Below are positions 53,011 to 63,063 of a stretch of DNA of 64,000 bases, piece by piece. This stretch comes from Streptococcus oralis (GTDB lineage: Bacteria; Bacillota; Bacilli; Lactobacillales; Streptococcaceae). Positions within the stretch are counted from its first letter, which is position 1. Every line of letters begins with the position of its first letter. Location of the stretch: contig NZ_CP094226.1 in the NCBI RefSeq assembly GCF_022749195.1, forward strand, positions 1,638,001-1,702,000, given 5' to 3'. Made by a program: the position numbers and the translations under genes. The notes beneath the pieces were generated by a model. It was not told where the DNA came from, made no database searches, and saw nothing but the letters and a program-made list of their open reading frames with translations.

Positions 53011-53379
53011 TTAAAGTACTTCTGGAGCAAGTGACACGATCTTCATGAAGCCACCTTCACGCAATTCACGTGCAACTGGGCCAAAGATACGTGTTCCGCG
53101 AGGAGTTTTGTCTTCACGGATGATAACTGCTGCATTTTCGTCAAATTTGATGTATGAACCATCAGCACGACGAGCACCTGATTTAGTACGAACGATAACA
53201 GCTTTTACAACGTCACCTTTTTTAACCGCACCACCAGGAGTAGCTTGTTTTACAGATGCCACGATAACATCACCGATGTTTGCAAATTTACGTCCTGAAC
53301 CACCAAGAACTTTGATAGTCAAGATTTCGCGCGCACCGCTGTTGTCTGCGACTTTCAAACGAGTTTCTGTTTGAATCAT
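53011..53379 (-). CDS. rplN: 50S ribosomal protein L14
   Basis: 122 residues, begins [20 protein letters not shown]. Contacts 16S helix 14 in an inter-subunit bridge and is the target of RsfS. 78 bases separate it from rplX, with a small hairpin (AGCTTGAAGCTAGGG region). Confidence 0.98.
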   Translation of the reverse strand: MIQTETRLKVADNSGAREILTIKVLGGSGRKFANIGDVIVASVKQATPGGAVKKGDVVKAVIVRTKSGARRADGSYIKFDENAAVIIREDKTPRGTRIFGPVARELREGGFMKIVSLAPEVL

Positions 53380-53404
53380 TTCAGTTTTCTCCTTTCAGGT
53401 TTGA

Positions 53405-53665
53405 TTAGATGATGACCGCTTCTTCAACAACTTCTACAAGACGGAAACGTTTTGTAGCTGAAAGCGGACGAGTTTCCATGATACGTACGATATCGCCTTC
53501 TTTGGCAACATTGTTTTCATCATGTGCTTTGTATTTTTTAGAGTAGTTAATACGTTTACCATAGACTGGGTGGTTACGTTTTGTTTCAACTACAACTGTG
53601 ATTGTCTTGTCCATTTTGTCAGATACAACACGTCCAACAAGAACTTTACGATTATTGCGTTCCAT
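53405..53665 (-). CDS. rpsQ: 30S ribosomal protein S17
   Basis: 86 residues, OB fold, primary 16S-binding protein. Begins [20 protein letters not shown]. Confidence 0.98.
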
Positions 53666-53689
53666 TGAAATTTCTCCTTCCCTAGTCTA

Positions 53690-53896
53690 TTATTTCGCTT
53701 CAGATTGAACTGTTTTGATACGAGCGATTTGTTTTTTAACTTCTTTCAAGCGAGCTGTTTGTTCCAATTGACCAGTCGCAGCTTGGAAACGAAGTTCAAA
53801 CAATTCTTTTTTCAATTCGTTTTCGCGCTTCGCGAGTTCTTCTTGAGAAAGACCACGAAGTTCTTTAACAAATTCTTTTACTTCATTAAGTTTCAT
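53690..53896 (-). CDS. rpmC: 50S ribosomal protein L29
   Basis: 68 residues, two-helix hairpin at the exit-tunnel mouth, near the trigger-factor/SRP dock. Begins [20 protein letters not shown]. 9 bases after rplP. Confidence 0.98.
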
Positions 53897-53905
53897 GCCT
53901 TCTCC

Positions 53906-54319
53906 TTATTCTGCTTCACGTTTTACGAATTTACATTTAACTGGCAATTTGTGGCTTGCAAGACGAAGCGCTTCGCGAGCGATTTCTTCAGATACACCAG
54001 CGATTTCAAACATCACTTTACCACGTTTAACTGGTGCTACCCAACCTTCAGGTGCCCCTTTACCAGATCCCATACGCACACCGATAGCTTTAGCAGTGTA
54101 TGATTTGTGTGGGAAGATTTTAATCCAAACTTTACCACCACGTTTCATGTAACGAGTCATGGCGATACGAGCAGCTTCGATTTGGCGGTTAGTGATCCAG
54201 TGGCTAGTTGTAGCTTGAAGACCGTATTCACCGAATGCTACTTCTTTTCCACCTTTTGCTTCACCGCGCATTTTTCCACGGAATTCACGACGGTGTTTAA
54301 CACGTTTAGGTACTAACAT
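53906..54319 (-). CDS. rplP: 50S ribosomal protein L16
   Basis: 137 residues, near the A site and peptidyl-transferase centre. Begins [20 protein letters not shown]. Three bases after rpsC. Confidence 0.98.
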   Translation of the reverse strand: MLVPKRVKHRREFRGKMRGEAKGGKEVAFGEYGLQATTSHWITNRQIEAARIAMTRYMKRGGKVWIKIFPHKSYTAKAIGVRMGSGKGAPEGWVAPVKRGKVMFEIAGVSEEIAREALRLASHKLPVKCKFVKREAE

Positions 54320-54322
54320 TGG

Positions 54323-54976
54323 TTATTTACCTCCTTTAGTGTTCTTACGAGCTGGAAGAACTTCACCACGGTAGATCCATACTTTAACACCAAGTTTACC
54401 GTATGTAGTATCTGCTTCTTCCCAAGCGTAATCGATATCTGCACGAAGTGTGTGAAGTGGAACAGTTCCTTCAGAGTATCCTTCAGCACGGGCGATATCT
54501 GCACCGTTCAAACGACCTGATACTTGAGTTTTGATCCCTTTAGCTCCAGCACGCATTGCACGTTGGATTGCTTGTTTTTGTGCACGACGGAAAGCAACAC
54601 GTTGCTCCAATTGACGAGCAATTCCTTCACCTACAAGGTGAGCATCCAAATCAGGTTGTTTGATTTCGATGATATTGATGTGTACTTGTTTTCCAGTCAA
54701 TTTGTTAAGTTTTGCACGGAGTGCATCAACGTTAGCACCACCTTTACCGATAACCATACCTGGTTTAGCAGTGTGAAGTGAAACGTTAACTTTGTTTACT
54801 GCGCGTTCGATTTCGATAGTTGAAACTGCTGCGTCAGCAAGTTCTTTTTGAACGAATTTACGGATTGCAAGATCTTCATGAAGGTAATCCGCGTATTCTT
54901 TTTCAGCATACCATTTGGCATCCCAATCACGGATGATGCCGACACGCATACCAATTGGATGTACTTTTTGACCCAC
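54323..54976 (-). CDS. rpsC: 30S ribosomal protein S3
   Basis: 217 residues, KH domain ([19 protein letters not shown]) and C-terminal domain; part of the mRNA entry channel and helicase. Begins [20 protein letters not shown]. Confidence 0.98.
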
Positions 54977-54988
54977 GATGTTACCTCC

Positions 54989-55333
54989 TTATTTTTCTGC
55001 AACAGCCACAGTGATGTGAGCTGTACGTTTGTTGATTGGTGAAGCTGAACCTTTCGCACGTGGACGGAAACGTTTCATAGTTGGTCCTTCGTTTGCGAAT
55101 GCTTCAGATACTACCAAGTTAGCTTTATCCAAACCAAAGTTGTTTTCAGCGTTAGCTACAGCTGAATTCAAAACTTTCAAGATGATTTCAGCAGCTTTGT
55201 TTGGTGTGAATGTCAAGATTGCAATAGCATCGGCTACGCTTTTACCACGGATGTTGTCAAGAACAAGACGTGATTTACGAGGTGAAACACGTACTGTACG
55301 AGCCATTGCTTTAGCTGAAGTAATTTCTGCCAT
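54989..55333 (-). CDS. rplV: 50S ribosomal protein L22
   Basis: 114 residues; its beta-hairpin lines the exit tunnel. The macrolide-relevant tip ([19 protein letters not shown]) looks wild type, with no insertions. Confidence 0.98.
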   Translation of the reverse strand: MAEITSAKAMARTVRVSPRKSRLVLDNIRGKSVADAIAILTFTPNKAAEIILKVLNSAVANAENNFGLDKANLVVSEAFANEGPTMKRFRPRAKGSASPINKRTAHITVAVAEK

Positions 55334-55344
55334 TTATGTTCTCC

Positions 55345-55626
55345 TTATTTTCTACGTGTTTTCTTGTCGTCTGCAGCGTGACCTTTGTAAGTACGAGTTG
55401 GTGCAAATTCACCAAGTTTGTGACCTACCATGTCTTCTTGGATGTAAACAGGTACGTGTTTACGTCCGTCATAAACTGCAATAGTGTAACCAATGAAACT
55501 TGGGAAGATCGTTGAACGACGTGACCAAGTTTTGATAACTTTTTTCTTTTCGTCGTTAGCTTGAGCTTCAACTTTTTTCATCAAATGCTCATCGACGAAA
55601 GGTCCTTTTTTAAGACTGCGTCCCAT
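55345..55626 (-). CDS. rpsS: 30S ribosomal protein S19
   Basis: 93 residues, begins [20 protein letters not shown]. The ATG at 55624-55626 gives the family length and follows AAAGGAG; an upstream in-frame reading adds 16 unrelated residues. Confidence 0.97.
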
Positions 55627-55729
55627 TTTTATTTTTTCTCCTTTAAATGTTGTACCACAGCGGCTTGCGCTCACATGGAACGCTACCGAGCTGGCGGATT
55701 TCCTAGTTGCTTAGGCGACTAGTTTACTA

Positions 55730-56563
55730 TTATTTCTCGTTGCGACGACGAACGATAAGTTTGTCAGATTTCGCTTTCTTGTTACGAGTTTTAAGACCAA
55801 GAGCAGGTTTGCCCCATGGAGTAGATGGCGCTTTACGACCAACTGGTGCTTTACCTTCACCACCACCGTGTGGGTGATCGTTAGGGTTCATTACAGAACC
55901 ACGAACTGTTGGGCGGATACCTTTCCAACGGCTACGTCCTGCTTTACCAAGGTTTACAAGTCCATGTTGTTCGTTTCCGACAACACCAACTGTAGCACGA
56001 CAAGTTCCAAGAATCATACGAACTTCGCCAGATTGAAGACGAACAAGAACGTATTTACCTTCTTGACCCAATACTTGAGCAGAAGCACCAGCAGCACGTA
56101 CCAATTCTCCACCACGACCTGGTTTCAATTCGATGTTGTGGATCAAAGTACCAACTGGGATGTTAGCAAGTGGAAGAGCGTTTCCGACTTTGATATCTGC
56201 TTCAGGACCTGAAACGATACGTTGACCAACTTCAAGACCTTTTGGAGCGATGATGTATGCTTTCACACCGTCAGTGTAGTGTACAAGAGCGATGTTTGCA
56301 GAACGGTTTGGATCGTACTCGATAGTTTTAACAACTGCTTCAACGTTGTCTTTGTTACGTTTGAAGTCAACCAAACGGTAGAAACGTTTGTGTCCACCAC
56401 CTTGGTGACGAACAGTGATACGACCGTTGTTGTTACGACCAGCCTTGCTCTTCAAAGCAACAAGCAATGATTTTTCAGGAGTGCTTGTTGTGATTTCAGC
56501 GAAATCCAAAGAAGTCATATTACGGCGACCGTTTGTTGTTGGTTTATAAACACGAATTCCCAC
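55730..56563 (-). CDS. rplB: 50S ribosomal protein L2
   Basis: 277 residues; one of the most conserved proteins, needed for subunit joining and peptidyl transfer. The signature [20 protein letters not shown] contains the conserved histidine. A 103-base spacer separates it from rpsS. Confidence 0.98.
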   Translation of the reverse strand: MGIRVYKPTTNGRRNMTSLDFAEITTSTPEKSLLVALKSKAGRNNNGRITVRHQGGGHKRFYRLVDFKRNKDNVEAVVKTIEYDPNRSANIALVHYTDGVKAYIIAPKGLEVGQRIVSGPEADIKVGNALPLANIPVGTLIHNIELKPGRGGELVRAAGASAQVLGQEGKYVLVRLQSGEVRMILGTCRATVGVVGNEQHGLVNLGKAGRSRWKGIRPTVRGSVMNPNDHPHGGGEGKAPVGRKAPSTPWGKPALGLKTRNKKAKSDKLIVRRRNEK

Positions 56564-56580
56564 GATATTTCCTCCTTAGA

Positions 56581-56877
56581 TTATTCAGCTTCAGCAGCGA
56601 ACAACTCGATTGCTTTTGAATCAGCTGTAAGTGTGATGATAGCTTTTTTAGTTTTGTTAGTAAAACCAGTGTAACGTCCAACACGTTTTGCTTTTGGTTT
56701 TACGTTGATTGTGTTAACGTTGGCAACTTTAACACCTTCGAAAGCAGCTTCAACAGCTTGCTTGATCAAAAGTTTGTGTGCACGGGTGTCAACTTCAAAT
56801 ACATATTTTCCTGCTTCAAGTTGAGCCATTGAGCTTTCAGTGATAACAGGTTTTTTGATAACATCATACAAATTCAT
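56581..56877 (-). CDS. rplW: 50S ribosomal protein L23
   Basis: 98 residues, docking site for trigger factor and SRP at the tunnel exit. Begins [20 protein letters not shown]. Its start overlaps the rplD stop by one base. Confidence 0.98.
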
Positions 56878-57500
56878 TATGCAAGAACCTCCTCGATTTT
56901 AGAGATAGCTGCTTGTGTGACAAGAAGTTTGTCGCTATTTGCGATGTCAAGAACACTTGCAGTTGTAGCTGTTGCAACTTTCACATTTGGAAGGTTACGA
57001 GCTGAAAGAGCTGCGAATTCATTTCCTTCTTCAAGGATAACAAGAACTTTAGAATCGATGCTCAATGCTGCAAGAACTTTTGCAAATTCAGCAGTTTTTG
57101 GAGCTGTAAATGAAAGAGCGTCTACAGCTACGAATTTGTTTTCAGCAACTTTTTCAGAATAAACTGATTTAAGAGCTAGGCGACGAACTTTTTGTGGAAG
57201 TTTGTAGCCGTATGAACGTGGAGTTGGTCCGAAGACAACGCCACCACCACGCCATTGTGGTGAGCGGATAGAACCTTGACGAGCACGTCCAGTTCCTTTT
57301 TGACGCCATGGTTTGCGTCCACCACCTGATACTGCAGAGCGGTTTTTAACAGCGTGTGTTCCTTGACGAAGGCTTGCGCGTTGGCTGATGATCACATCAA
57401 ACACAACTGATTCATTTGGTTCAATACCAAATACTGCATCGTTAAGAACAACTTGGCCAGCTTCTTTACCAGTTTGGTCAAATAATGTTACGTTTGCCAT
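56877..57500 (-). CDS. rplD: 50S ribosomal protein L4
   Basis: 207 residues; its loop reaches the exit tunnel, and in many bacteria it represses the S10 operon. The macrolide-relevant loop [19 protein letters not shown] is wild type. Confidence 0.98.
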
Positions 57501-57524
57501 TGTGACTGATTTCCCCTTTCTTTA

Positions 57525-58151
57525 TTATTTACCAGCTTTAACTGCTGATTTGATAGTGATAAGAGATTTCTTAGCACCTGGTACGTTACCTTTGATAAGG
57601 ATAACGTTCTTTTCTGGAACAACTTGTACAACTTCAAGGTTTTGAATTGTTACGCGGTCGCCACCCATACGTCCTGCAAGGTTTTTACCTTTAAATACGC
57701 GGTTAGGTGCAACAGGTCCCATAGAACCTGGACGACGGTGGTAACGAGAACCGTGAGCCATTGGTCCACGTGATTGTCCGTGGCGTTTGATAACACCTTG
57801 GAAACCTTTACCTTTAGAAGTACCAGTTACGTCAACAACGTCTCCAGCTGCGAATGTTTCAACTGTGATTTCAGCACCAACTTCCAAGCCTTCAACGTTT
57901 TTGAATTCACGAATGAAGCGCTTAGGAGCCGTGTTAGCTTTCGCTACATGTCCTTTAGCAGGTTTGTTGCTCAATACTTCGCGTTTGTCATCGAAACCAA
58001 CTTGGATAGCGTTGTATCCGTCTGTTTCAACAGTTTTAACTTGAAGAACAACGTTTGGAGTTGCTTCAATAACTGTTACAGGGATCAATTCGCCAGCTTC
58101 AGTGAAGATTTGAGTCATTCCCACTTTTTTCCCTAAGATTCCTTTTGTCAT
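57525..58151 (-). CDS. rplC: 50S ribosomal protein L3
   Basis: 208 residues, begins [20 protein letters not shown]; the long loop approaching the peptidyl-transferase centre ([20 protein letters not shown]) is intact. Confidence 0.98.
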
Positions 58152-58233
58152 GAGAAAATAGTTCCTTTTCTATATTTTTTATTCAAAAAGTTTTTAACGA
58201 GCGTTTTTTATGCTCAAGGTATCAAGCTTTAAA

Positions 58234-58542
58234 TTAAAGTTTGATTTCTACGTTTACACCACTTGGAAGATCCAATTTCATCAACGCATCAACTGTTTTT
58301 TGAGTTGGGTTAACGATATCAATCAAACGTTTGTGTGTACGCATTTCAAATTGTTCGCGAGAGTCTTTGTATTTGTGAGTCGCACGAATGATTGTGTAGA
58401 GGCTACGCTCAGTTGGAAGTGGGATTGGACCCGCAACTTGTGCACCTGTACGAGTAGCTGATTCTACGATTTTTGCAGCCGCTGTGTCAAGCGTACGGTG
58501 TTCGTAAGCTTTCAAACGGATACGGATTTTTTTGTTTGCCAT
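58234..58542 (-). CDS. rpsJ: 30S ribosomal protein S10
   Basis: 102 residues, begins [20 protein letters not shown]; also the NusE partner of NusB in antitermination. First gene of the S10 operon. Confidence 0.98.
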
Positions 58543-58585
58543 CTTTTTCTCCTTTTCGTCTATTTAAGATAATAGGCTAGCTCCA

Positions 58586-58641
58586 CAAGAAAACCGACGC
58601 GCGTTGCGTGGCAATGCAACCGAGCGTGTCGCAACCTCTTG
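58586..58641 (-). promoter_or_regulatory. Structured leader of the S10 operon
   Basis: Three-tier hairpin: CAAGA / TCTTG, CGACGCGC / GCGTGTCG, and GTTGC / GCAAC, in the leader between the promoter and rpsJ. An r-protein (L4-type) autoregulation site is possible but not shown. Confidence 0.6.
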
Positions 58642-58677
58642 CATCAAAGCTAAGGCTGTAATTTACAGCACCATAAT

Positions 58678-58706
58678 AGAATAACACAAAGCCCCTGCGA
58701 TTGCAA
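58678..58706 (-). promoter_or_regulatory. S10 operon promoter
   Basis: -35 TTGCAA (58701-58706), 17-base spacer, -10 TATTCT (58678-58683). The leader would be about 130 bases. Confidence 0.7.
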
Positions 58707-58807
58707 GGGATTTGTAAGCTTTTTTTCGTTTTTTTAAGATGAAACTGTTTTCTCTTTTTAACTTTCCAAAATTACGGATTTATATCTATAAAAAAGCGTC
58801 TTTTCTT

Positions 58808-59434
58808 CTATATAATGTGTGTCATTTTGACTTTGAATTTGTCTTGCGATTGATCCACTAAAATGTCCGCTTTAGACTCGTTTTCTCTATAGTATCGCAG
58901 ATACTGTTCCCGTCTCATCTGATGGCTAGCCAATACAAAAGATGCATCCCGATTTCTCATAGTCGTATCTCGAGCTAAGCGCCTCTTTAATTCGGTCTCC
59001 TCATCCGTGTAGAAACAGACAGTTTTTTCAAAGAGTTCCTTAGGTAGAAAGCCCACAGACATCCCTTCAACAATCAGAATCGGCTTGGCTCCAGACAAGA
59101 CCTCGCTAGCCTTCCACGGTTCATCAATCGTCAAGATGTCCATGCCTGCCTTTAAAGCTACAATATCTCTTTCTAAACTTGCCAATTCATGCGCCACTGG
59201 GAGACAAGCTGTCACTTTTTGATCTGGTGCTTGCTTTGGTATTACCAGGTGACGTTCTGAAGTGATATAGGGATCTGTTTCTAGTAAATTTACTGTAGTA
59301 GAATCTAGGGCTTGATATAATTCCTGAGCGAAGGTTGACTTGCCTGAAGCCCCATGACCGTAGATCCCTAGCGTCCTAATTCTTCCCGTTTCAATCTCTG
59401 AAACCAGTTGTTCTATCAGGTCTTTTTTCTTCAT
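58808..59434 (-). CDS. Uridine-kinase-like P-loop NTPase
   Basis: 208 residues. Walker A GIYGHGASGKST and a LIVEGMSV strand place it with the uridine kinase/phosphoribulokinase superfamily. The nucleoside specificity is not certain. Its start overlaps the nrdG stop by four bases, so it belongs to the anaerobic ribonucleotide reductase operon. Confidence 0.85.
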   Translation of the reverse strand: MKKKDLIEQLVSEIETGRIRTLGIYGHGASGKSTFAQELYQALDSTTVNLLETDPYITSERHLVIPKQAPDQKVTACLPVAHELASLERDIVALKAGMDILTIDEPWKASEVLSGAKPILIVEGMSVGFLPKELFEKTVCFYTDEETELKRRLARDTTMRNRDASFVLASHQMRREQYLRYYRENESKADILVDQSQDKFKVKMTHII

Positions 59435-60027
59435 TCTCTCTTCACCTGTTCATAGCTTTCTTTTCCGTCATTAAGCTTGTCCCAAATCACCACCTGCCCA
59501 CTTTTGAGGGATTTTTGCACATCGATAATTCGTTGATTAGAGGAACCTCGAAACTGGAGCATGAGATTGCGCTTGCTTTTATCATACCGTCCATCGACAA
59601 GGATGTCAATCAGTGATAAGAGTTCCAGTTTATCTGGAGTTTCCAGCATCATTTCTTCCCAAGTGTAGCCCGTCCAGGACCAGATGTCTTTATCTGGCAA
59701 TTCCTTTCGAATGCGTTTAACGAGAGGCAAGAGAATTCCTGTATTAAGAAAAGGTTCTCCTCCTAGCAGGGTCAAGCCTTGAACATAGGGCTGGGCAAGG
59801 TCTTCCATAATCTGTTCTTCTAACTCTGCTGTATAAGGAATGCCTGCATTGAAAGACCAAGTCGCAACATTATAGCAGCCCTCGCAGTGAAACATGCAAC
59901 CTGATACATAGAGAGAGTTGCGCACACCTTCTCCATCGACAAAGTTAAAGGCCTTATAATCAATGATCCGCCCTTTACTAAGTTCCTCACTTTTCCATTC
60001 ACCTGGTTTTGGTGTATTCCATGTCAT
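59431..60027 (-). CDS. nrdG: Anaerobic ribonucleotide reductase activating protein
   Basis: 198 residues, radical-SAM enzyme that installs the glycyl radical on NrdD. The 4Fe-4S motif is C44-x3-C48-x2-C51 (CMFHCEGC), followed by the GGEP motif (LLGGEPFLN). Four bases after the acetyltransferase gene. Confidence 0.96.
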   Translation of the reverse strand: MTWNTPKPGEWKSEELSKGRIIDYKAFNFVDGEGVRNSLYVSGCMFHCEGCYNVATWSFNAGIPYTAELEEQIMEDLAQPYVQGLTLLGGEPFLNTGILLPLVKRIRKELPDKDIWSWTGYTWEEMMLETPDKLELLSLIDILVDGRYDKSKRNLMLQFRGSSNQRIIDVQKSLKSGQVVIWDKLNDGKESYEQVKRE

Positions 60028-60031
60028 CCTT

Positions 60032-60532
60032 TTACTCCAAATCTATCCAGTAACGTTCTACGCCATTGCGAACATCCTCAAACACCCCACTATTTGCCAC
60101 AATCACCGCCCTACTAGCAGGATTTTCCGTACTACAGGTCACAAGTGCTTTTTTGATGTTCTTCTCCTTAGCAACTTGTAGACCTTGTCGGAGGGATTCT
60201 TTGGCATAACCCTTACCTCTTTCAGATGGACGAATGGAGTAGCCAATATGGCCCCCATTTCCTAGTAAGTAGTCATTTAATCGGAGACGAAGGTTGAGAA
60301 AGCCAAGAGCCTGGCCTGCTACGTCAAAACTAACCAGCTGGATAGCAGGAACCCAGTTTTCAGGAATATTGAGTCCCGCTTCCGCTTGAAGATTTTCTTC
60401 TAGCCACTCTTCATAAACAAAATTCTCAGCATCCCAAAATCCTCCATCGTGGGCTGATTGAGTCTGTTCAAACTCTGCCATCATCTCTAAAACTGTTTCT
60501 TTATCTGCTAATCTTGGTCTACGTAATTCCAT
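60032..60532 (-). CDS. GNAT-family N-acetyltransferase
   Basis: 166 residues. Motif A is IRPSERGKGYAKESLRQGLQ and the C-terminal strand region is NPASRAVIVANSG. Substrate unknown. It lies inside the nrd operon between the small 46-residue gene and nrdG. Confidence 0.88.
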   Translation of the reverse strand: MELRRPRLADKETVLEMMAEFEQTQSAHDGGFWDAENFVYEEWLEENLQAEAGLNIPENWVPAIQLVSFDVAGQALGFLNLRLRLNDYLLGNGGHIGYSIRPSERGKGYAKESLRQGLQVAKEKNIKKALVTCSTENPASRAVIVANSGVFEDVRNGVERYWIDLE

Positions 60533-60551
60533 CCTTACCTCCCGCTAAGAG

Positions 60552-60577
60552 AAAAGTGAGAGCAGACTCTCACTTTT
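60552..60577 (-). terminator. Hairpin within the nrd operon
   Basis: Perfect 11-bp stem AAAAGTGAGAG / CTCTCACTTTT with a 4-base loop, overlapping the stop codon of the 46-residue gene. The following T-run is short, so it is likely a partial terminator that lowers expression of the downstream genes. Confidence 0.6.
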
Positions 60578-60716
60578 ATTTTTTCTTGTTCTTGTTTAAA
60601 AACTGTTCTCTGAGGTTAAGCAAGCGTTCTTTTTTACCTGTTCCACCTTTCGAGTGTTTCTCGTGATAACGGGTCACTTGTGCGCGTCCCTTATCGTCTA
60701 ATTGGTATTTCCCCAT
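60576..60716 (-). CDS. Conserved small basic protein
   Basis: 46 residues, begins MGKYQLDDKGRAQVTRYHEK and ends in a Lys/Asn-rich tail, with the central SKGGTGKKERLLNLREQF. No signal peptide or membrane helix. It follows nrdD by 11 bases. I recall the same small gene at this place in pneumococcus; function unknown. Confidence 0.8.
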   Translation of the reverse strand: MGKYQLDDKGRAQVTRYHEKHSKGGTGKKERLLNLREQFLNKNKKK

Positions 60717-60727
60717 TCCATTTCCTT

Positions 60728-62935
60728 CTAATTTGTTACTTCATGTCCGGCTGTTTTAATGGTTGAACCATTCATGTGTTTAACACGCGCAGCGATTTCC
60801 TTGTGGCGTCCATTAACCATCGGACGCGCTTGAGGATTTCCCAGATAACCACACGTACGTTTGACAACATCTACTGTTTTAGGGTCGCTATTGCCACAGT
60901 TGGGACAAGCAAATCCTCGCTCAGTTGGTTCAAAATCCCCTTCAAAATCACACTTGTAGCAACGATCAATCGGAGTATTGGTCCCTAGATAGCCGACACG
61001 ATCATAGGCATAGTCCCAAACAGCTTCCAAGGCTTTAGGGTTTTGTTGAAGAACTGGATACTCACAATAATGGATGAAACCACCTGACGCACCTGCTTCT
61101 GGATAAACTTTCTCAAAGTCTAATTTTTCAAACGGTGTTGGATTTTTACGAACATCGTAGTGGAAAGAGTTGGTGTAGTATTCCTTGTCCGTGATGTCCG
61201 GAATAGAGCCGAACTTCTCTGTATCCAAGCGACAGAAGCGGTCTGTCAGACTTTCAGACGGTGTGGAGTAGATAGAGAAATGGTAACCATATTGGTCAGA
61301 CCACTCTTCCACACGACGTTTCATATCGCGAATGATATCCAATGTGAATTCCTTGGCTTCAGGATTGCTTTCCCAGCTATTTCCAAAGAAGACTGTAGCC
61401 ACTTCGTACAAACCGATGTAGCCCAGCGAAACTGTCGCGCGGCGATTCTTAAAGAGTTGATCTACACTTTCTTCTTTTTCGAGACGGCGACCGAAGGCTC
61501 CGTACTGATAAAGGATAGGGGCATTCGCTGGTGTTGCTTCCTTGGTCCGTTCAACACGGTAAACCAGAGCATCTTCTGCGATATTCATCCGCTCATTGAA
61601 GATTTCCCAAAACTTATTCAGATCCCCTTCAGACTCGAGGGCGATACGAGGCAGATTTACCGTCACAACACCTAGATTCATACGACCTGAATTGACCTCA
61701 ACACCATTCTCATCCTTCCATCCTTGAAGGAAAGAACGGCATCCCATAGGAACCTTGAAAGAGCCAGTCAGTTCGATAATCTTATCATAGGACAAGACAT
61801 CTGGGTACATCCGCTTGGTTGCGCACTCAAGAGCCAACTGTTTGATGTCGTAGTTAGGTGAACCTTCCTCTAAGTTGAGTCCTCTTTTTAACGTAAAGAT
61901 GAGTTTAGGGAAGATGGCTGTTCGATGTTCTGAACCAAGACCCTTGATACGAATGGTCAAAATAGCTTTTTGAATTTCACGCTCAAAACGACTAGTTCCT
62001 AGACCAAAACCTAGTGAAGTAAAAGGTGTTTGTCCATTTGAAGTGAAGAGGGTGTTGATTTCATACTCAAGAGATTGCATGGCATCGTAGATGTCCTTTT
62101 GCGTTTTTTTCCAAGCGTAATCTTCCCGTTTTTCGGGCAAGACCCACTCTTCCGCATCCTTGAGGTGTTTTTGATAATTCTTCTCCGCATAAGGCGCCAA
62201 GACTTCATCGATACGGTCAGCTGAACAGCCCCCGTACTGGCTAGAAGCAACGTTAGCAATGATTTGTGAAATCTGAGCGGTCGCAGTCTGGATAGACTTG
62301 GGACTCTCTACCTCTGCATTTCCAATCTTAAAACCATTTTCCAGCATGCCTTTAAAATCAATCAAACAGCAGTTGGTCATCGGAGTGTAGGGGCTGTAGT
62401 CCAAGTCATGATAGTGGATATCCCCTTTTTGGTGAGCATTAGCTACGTGCTTAGGAAGCATTTGCAGTCCGATTGATTTCCCAACAATCCCTGCTGTCAA
62501 ATCACGTTGGGTGTTGAAGACATCGCTGTCTTTATTGGCATTTTCATTGACAACTGCTTGATCTTTATTGAGAAGTTTATGGATACTAAAGTTGATATCT
62601 GTCGCTTTTGAGCGCTCAAAATCCCTTTGTGTCCGATAAGTAATATACTCCTCAGCCAGCGCATACTCTTTGGCTTCAAGGAGTTCATGTTCTACGACGT
62701 TTTGAATTTCGTAAATCTTGACACCTTGAGGGAAGCGGCTGTGAATTTCAGTCACGATTCTTTCAACTAGACCATTTAGGCGTTTTTCTACTAGAGGCGT
62801 AACGTCCATAACCTTTTCCGCCGCCTTGTGGAGAGCCTTGTCAATCTTGTCTACATCAAACACCACACGTCTACCATCTCGTTTTTCAACGAACAAGGTG
62901 GGAACGGTTGCAAGCTTTTCTTCTAATACAATCAT
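60728..62935 (-). CDS. nrdD: Anaerobic (class III) ribonucleoside-triphosphate reductase
   Basis: 735 residues; reduces NTPs to dNTPs without oxygen. An N-terminal ATP-cone (EKRDGRRVVFDVDKIDKAL) sets overall activity. Near the C-terminus four zinc cysteines (CYKC...CPNC) precede the radical Gly696 (RTCGYLG). I start at the ATG of MIVLEEK because AAAGAG lies seven bases before it; an ATG two codons earlier is too close to that site. Confidence 0.97.
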   Translation of the reverse strand: MIVLEEKLATVPTLFVEKRDGRRVVFDVDKIDKALHKAAEKVMDVTPLVEKRLNGLVERIVTEIHSRFPQGVKIYEIQNVVEHELLEAKEYALAEEYITYRTQRDFERSKATDINFSIHKLLNKDQAVVNENANKDSDVFNTQRDLTAGIVGKSIGLQMLPKHVANAHQKGDIHYHDLDYSPYTPMTNCCLIDFKGMLENGFKIGNAEVESPKSIQTATAQISQIIANVASSQYGGCSADRIDEVLAPYAEKNYQKHLKDAEEWVLPEKREDYAWKKTQKDIYDAMQSLEYEINTLFTSNGQTPFTSLGFGLGTSRFEREIQKAILTIRIKGLGSEHRTAIFPKLIFTLKRGLNLEEGSPNYDIKQLALECATKRMYPDVLSYDKIIELTGSFKVPMGCRSFLQGWKDENGVEVNSGRMNLGVVTVNLPRIALESEGDLNKFWEIFNERMNIAEDALVYRVERTKEATPANAPILYQYGAFGRRLEKEESVDQLFKNRRATVSLGYIGLYEVATVFFGNSWESNPEAKEFTLDIIRDMKRRVEEWSDQYGYHFSIYSTPSESLTDRFCRLDTEKFGSIPDITDKEYYTNSFHYDVRKNPTPFEKLDFEKVYPEAGASGGFIHYCEYPVLQQNPKALEAVWDYAYDRVGYLGTNTPIDRCYKCDFEGDFEPTERGFACPNCGNSDPKTVDVVKRTCGYLGNPQARPMVNGRHKEIAARVKHMNGSTIKTAGHEVTN

Positions 62936-62980
62936 ATCCATGCTCTTTTCTAAAATGTTGTTGAATTGTTTATATTCAGT

Positions 62981-63059
62981 ATTATACCACTCTAAAAATA
63001 AAAATCAATATCTTGTGTTAAAAATCCTAAATTTTTTAAAATTCCACAAGATATTGTTT
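62981..63059 (-). promoter_or_regulatory. nrdD promoter with two NrdR boxes
   Basis: Leftward extended -10 TGGTATAAT (TATAAT at 62981-62986), 16-base spacer, -35 TTGATT (63003-63008). Two 16-bp NrdR-type boxes (ACACAAGATATTGTGT-like, each 14 of 16) at 63003-63018 and 63044-63059 begin 41 bases apart, four helical turns. The first covers the -35. Confidence 0.8.
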
Positions 63060-63063
63060 TTTG

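Noticed and set aside
54989..57500. Macrolide-resistance changes in L22 and L4
   Set aside because: Both tunnel-loop sequences look wild type.
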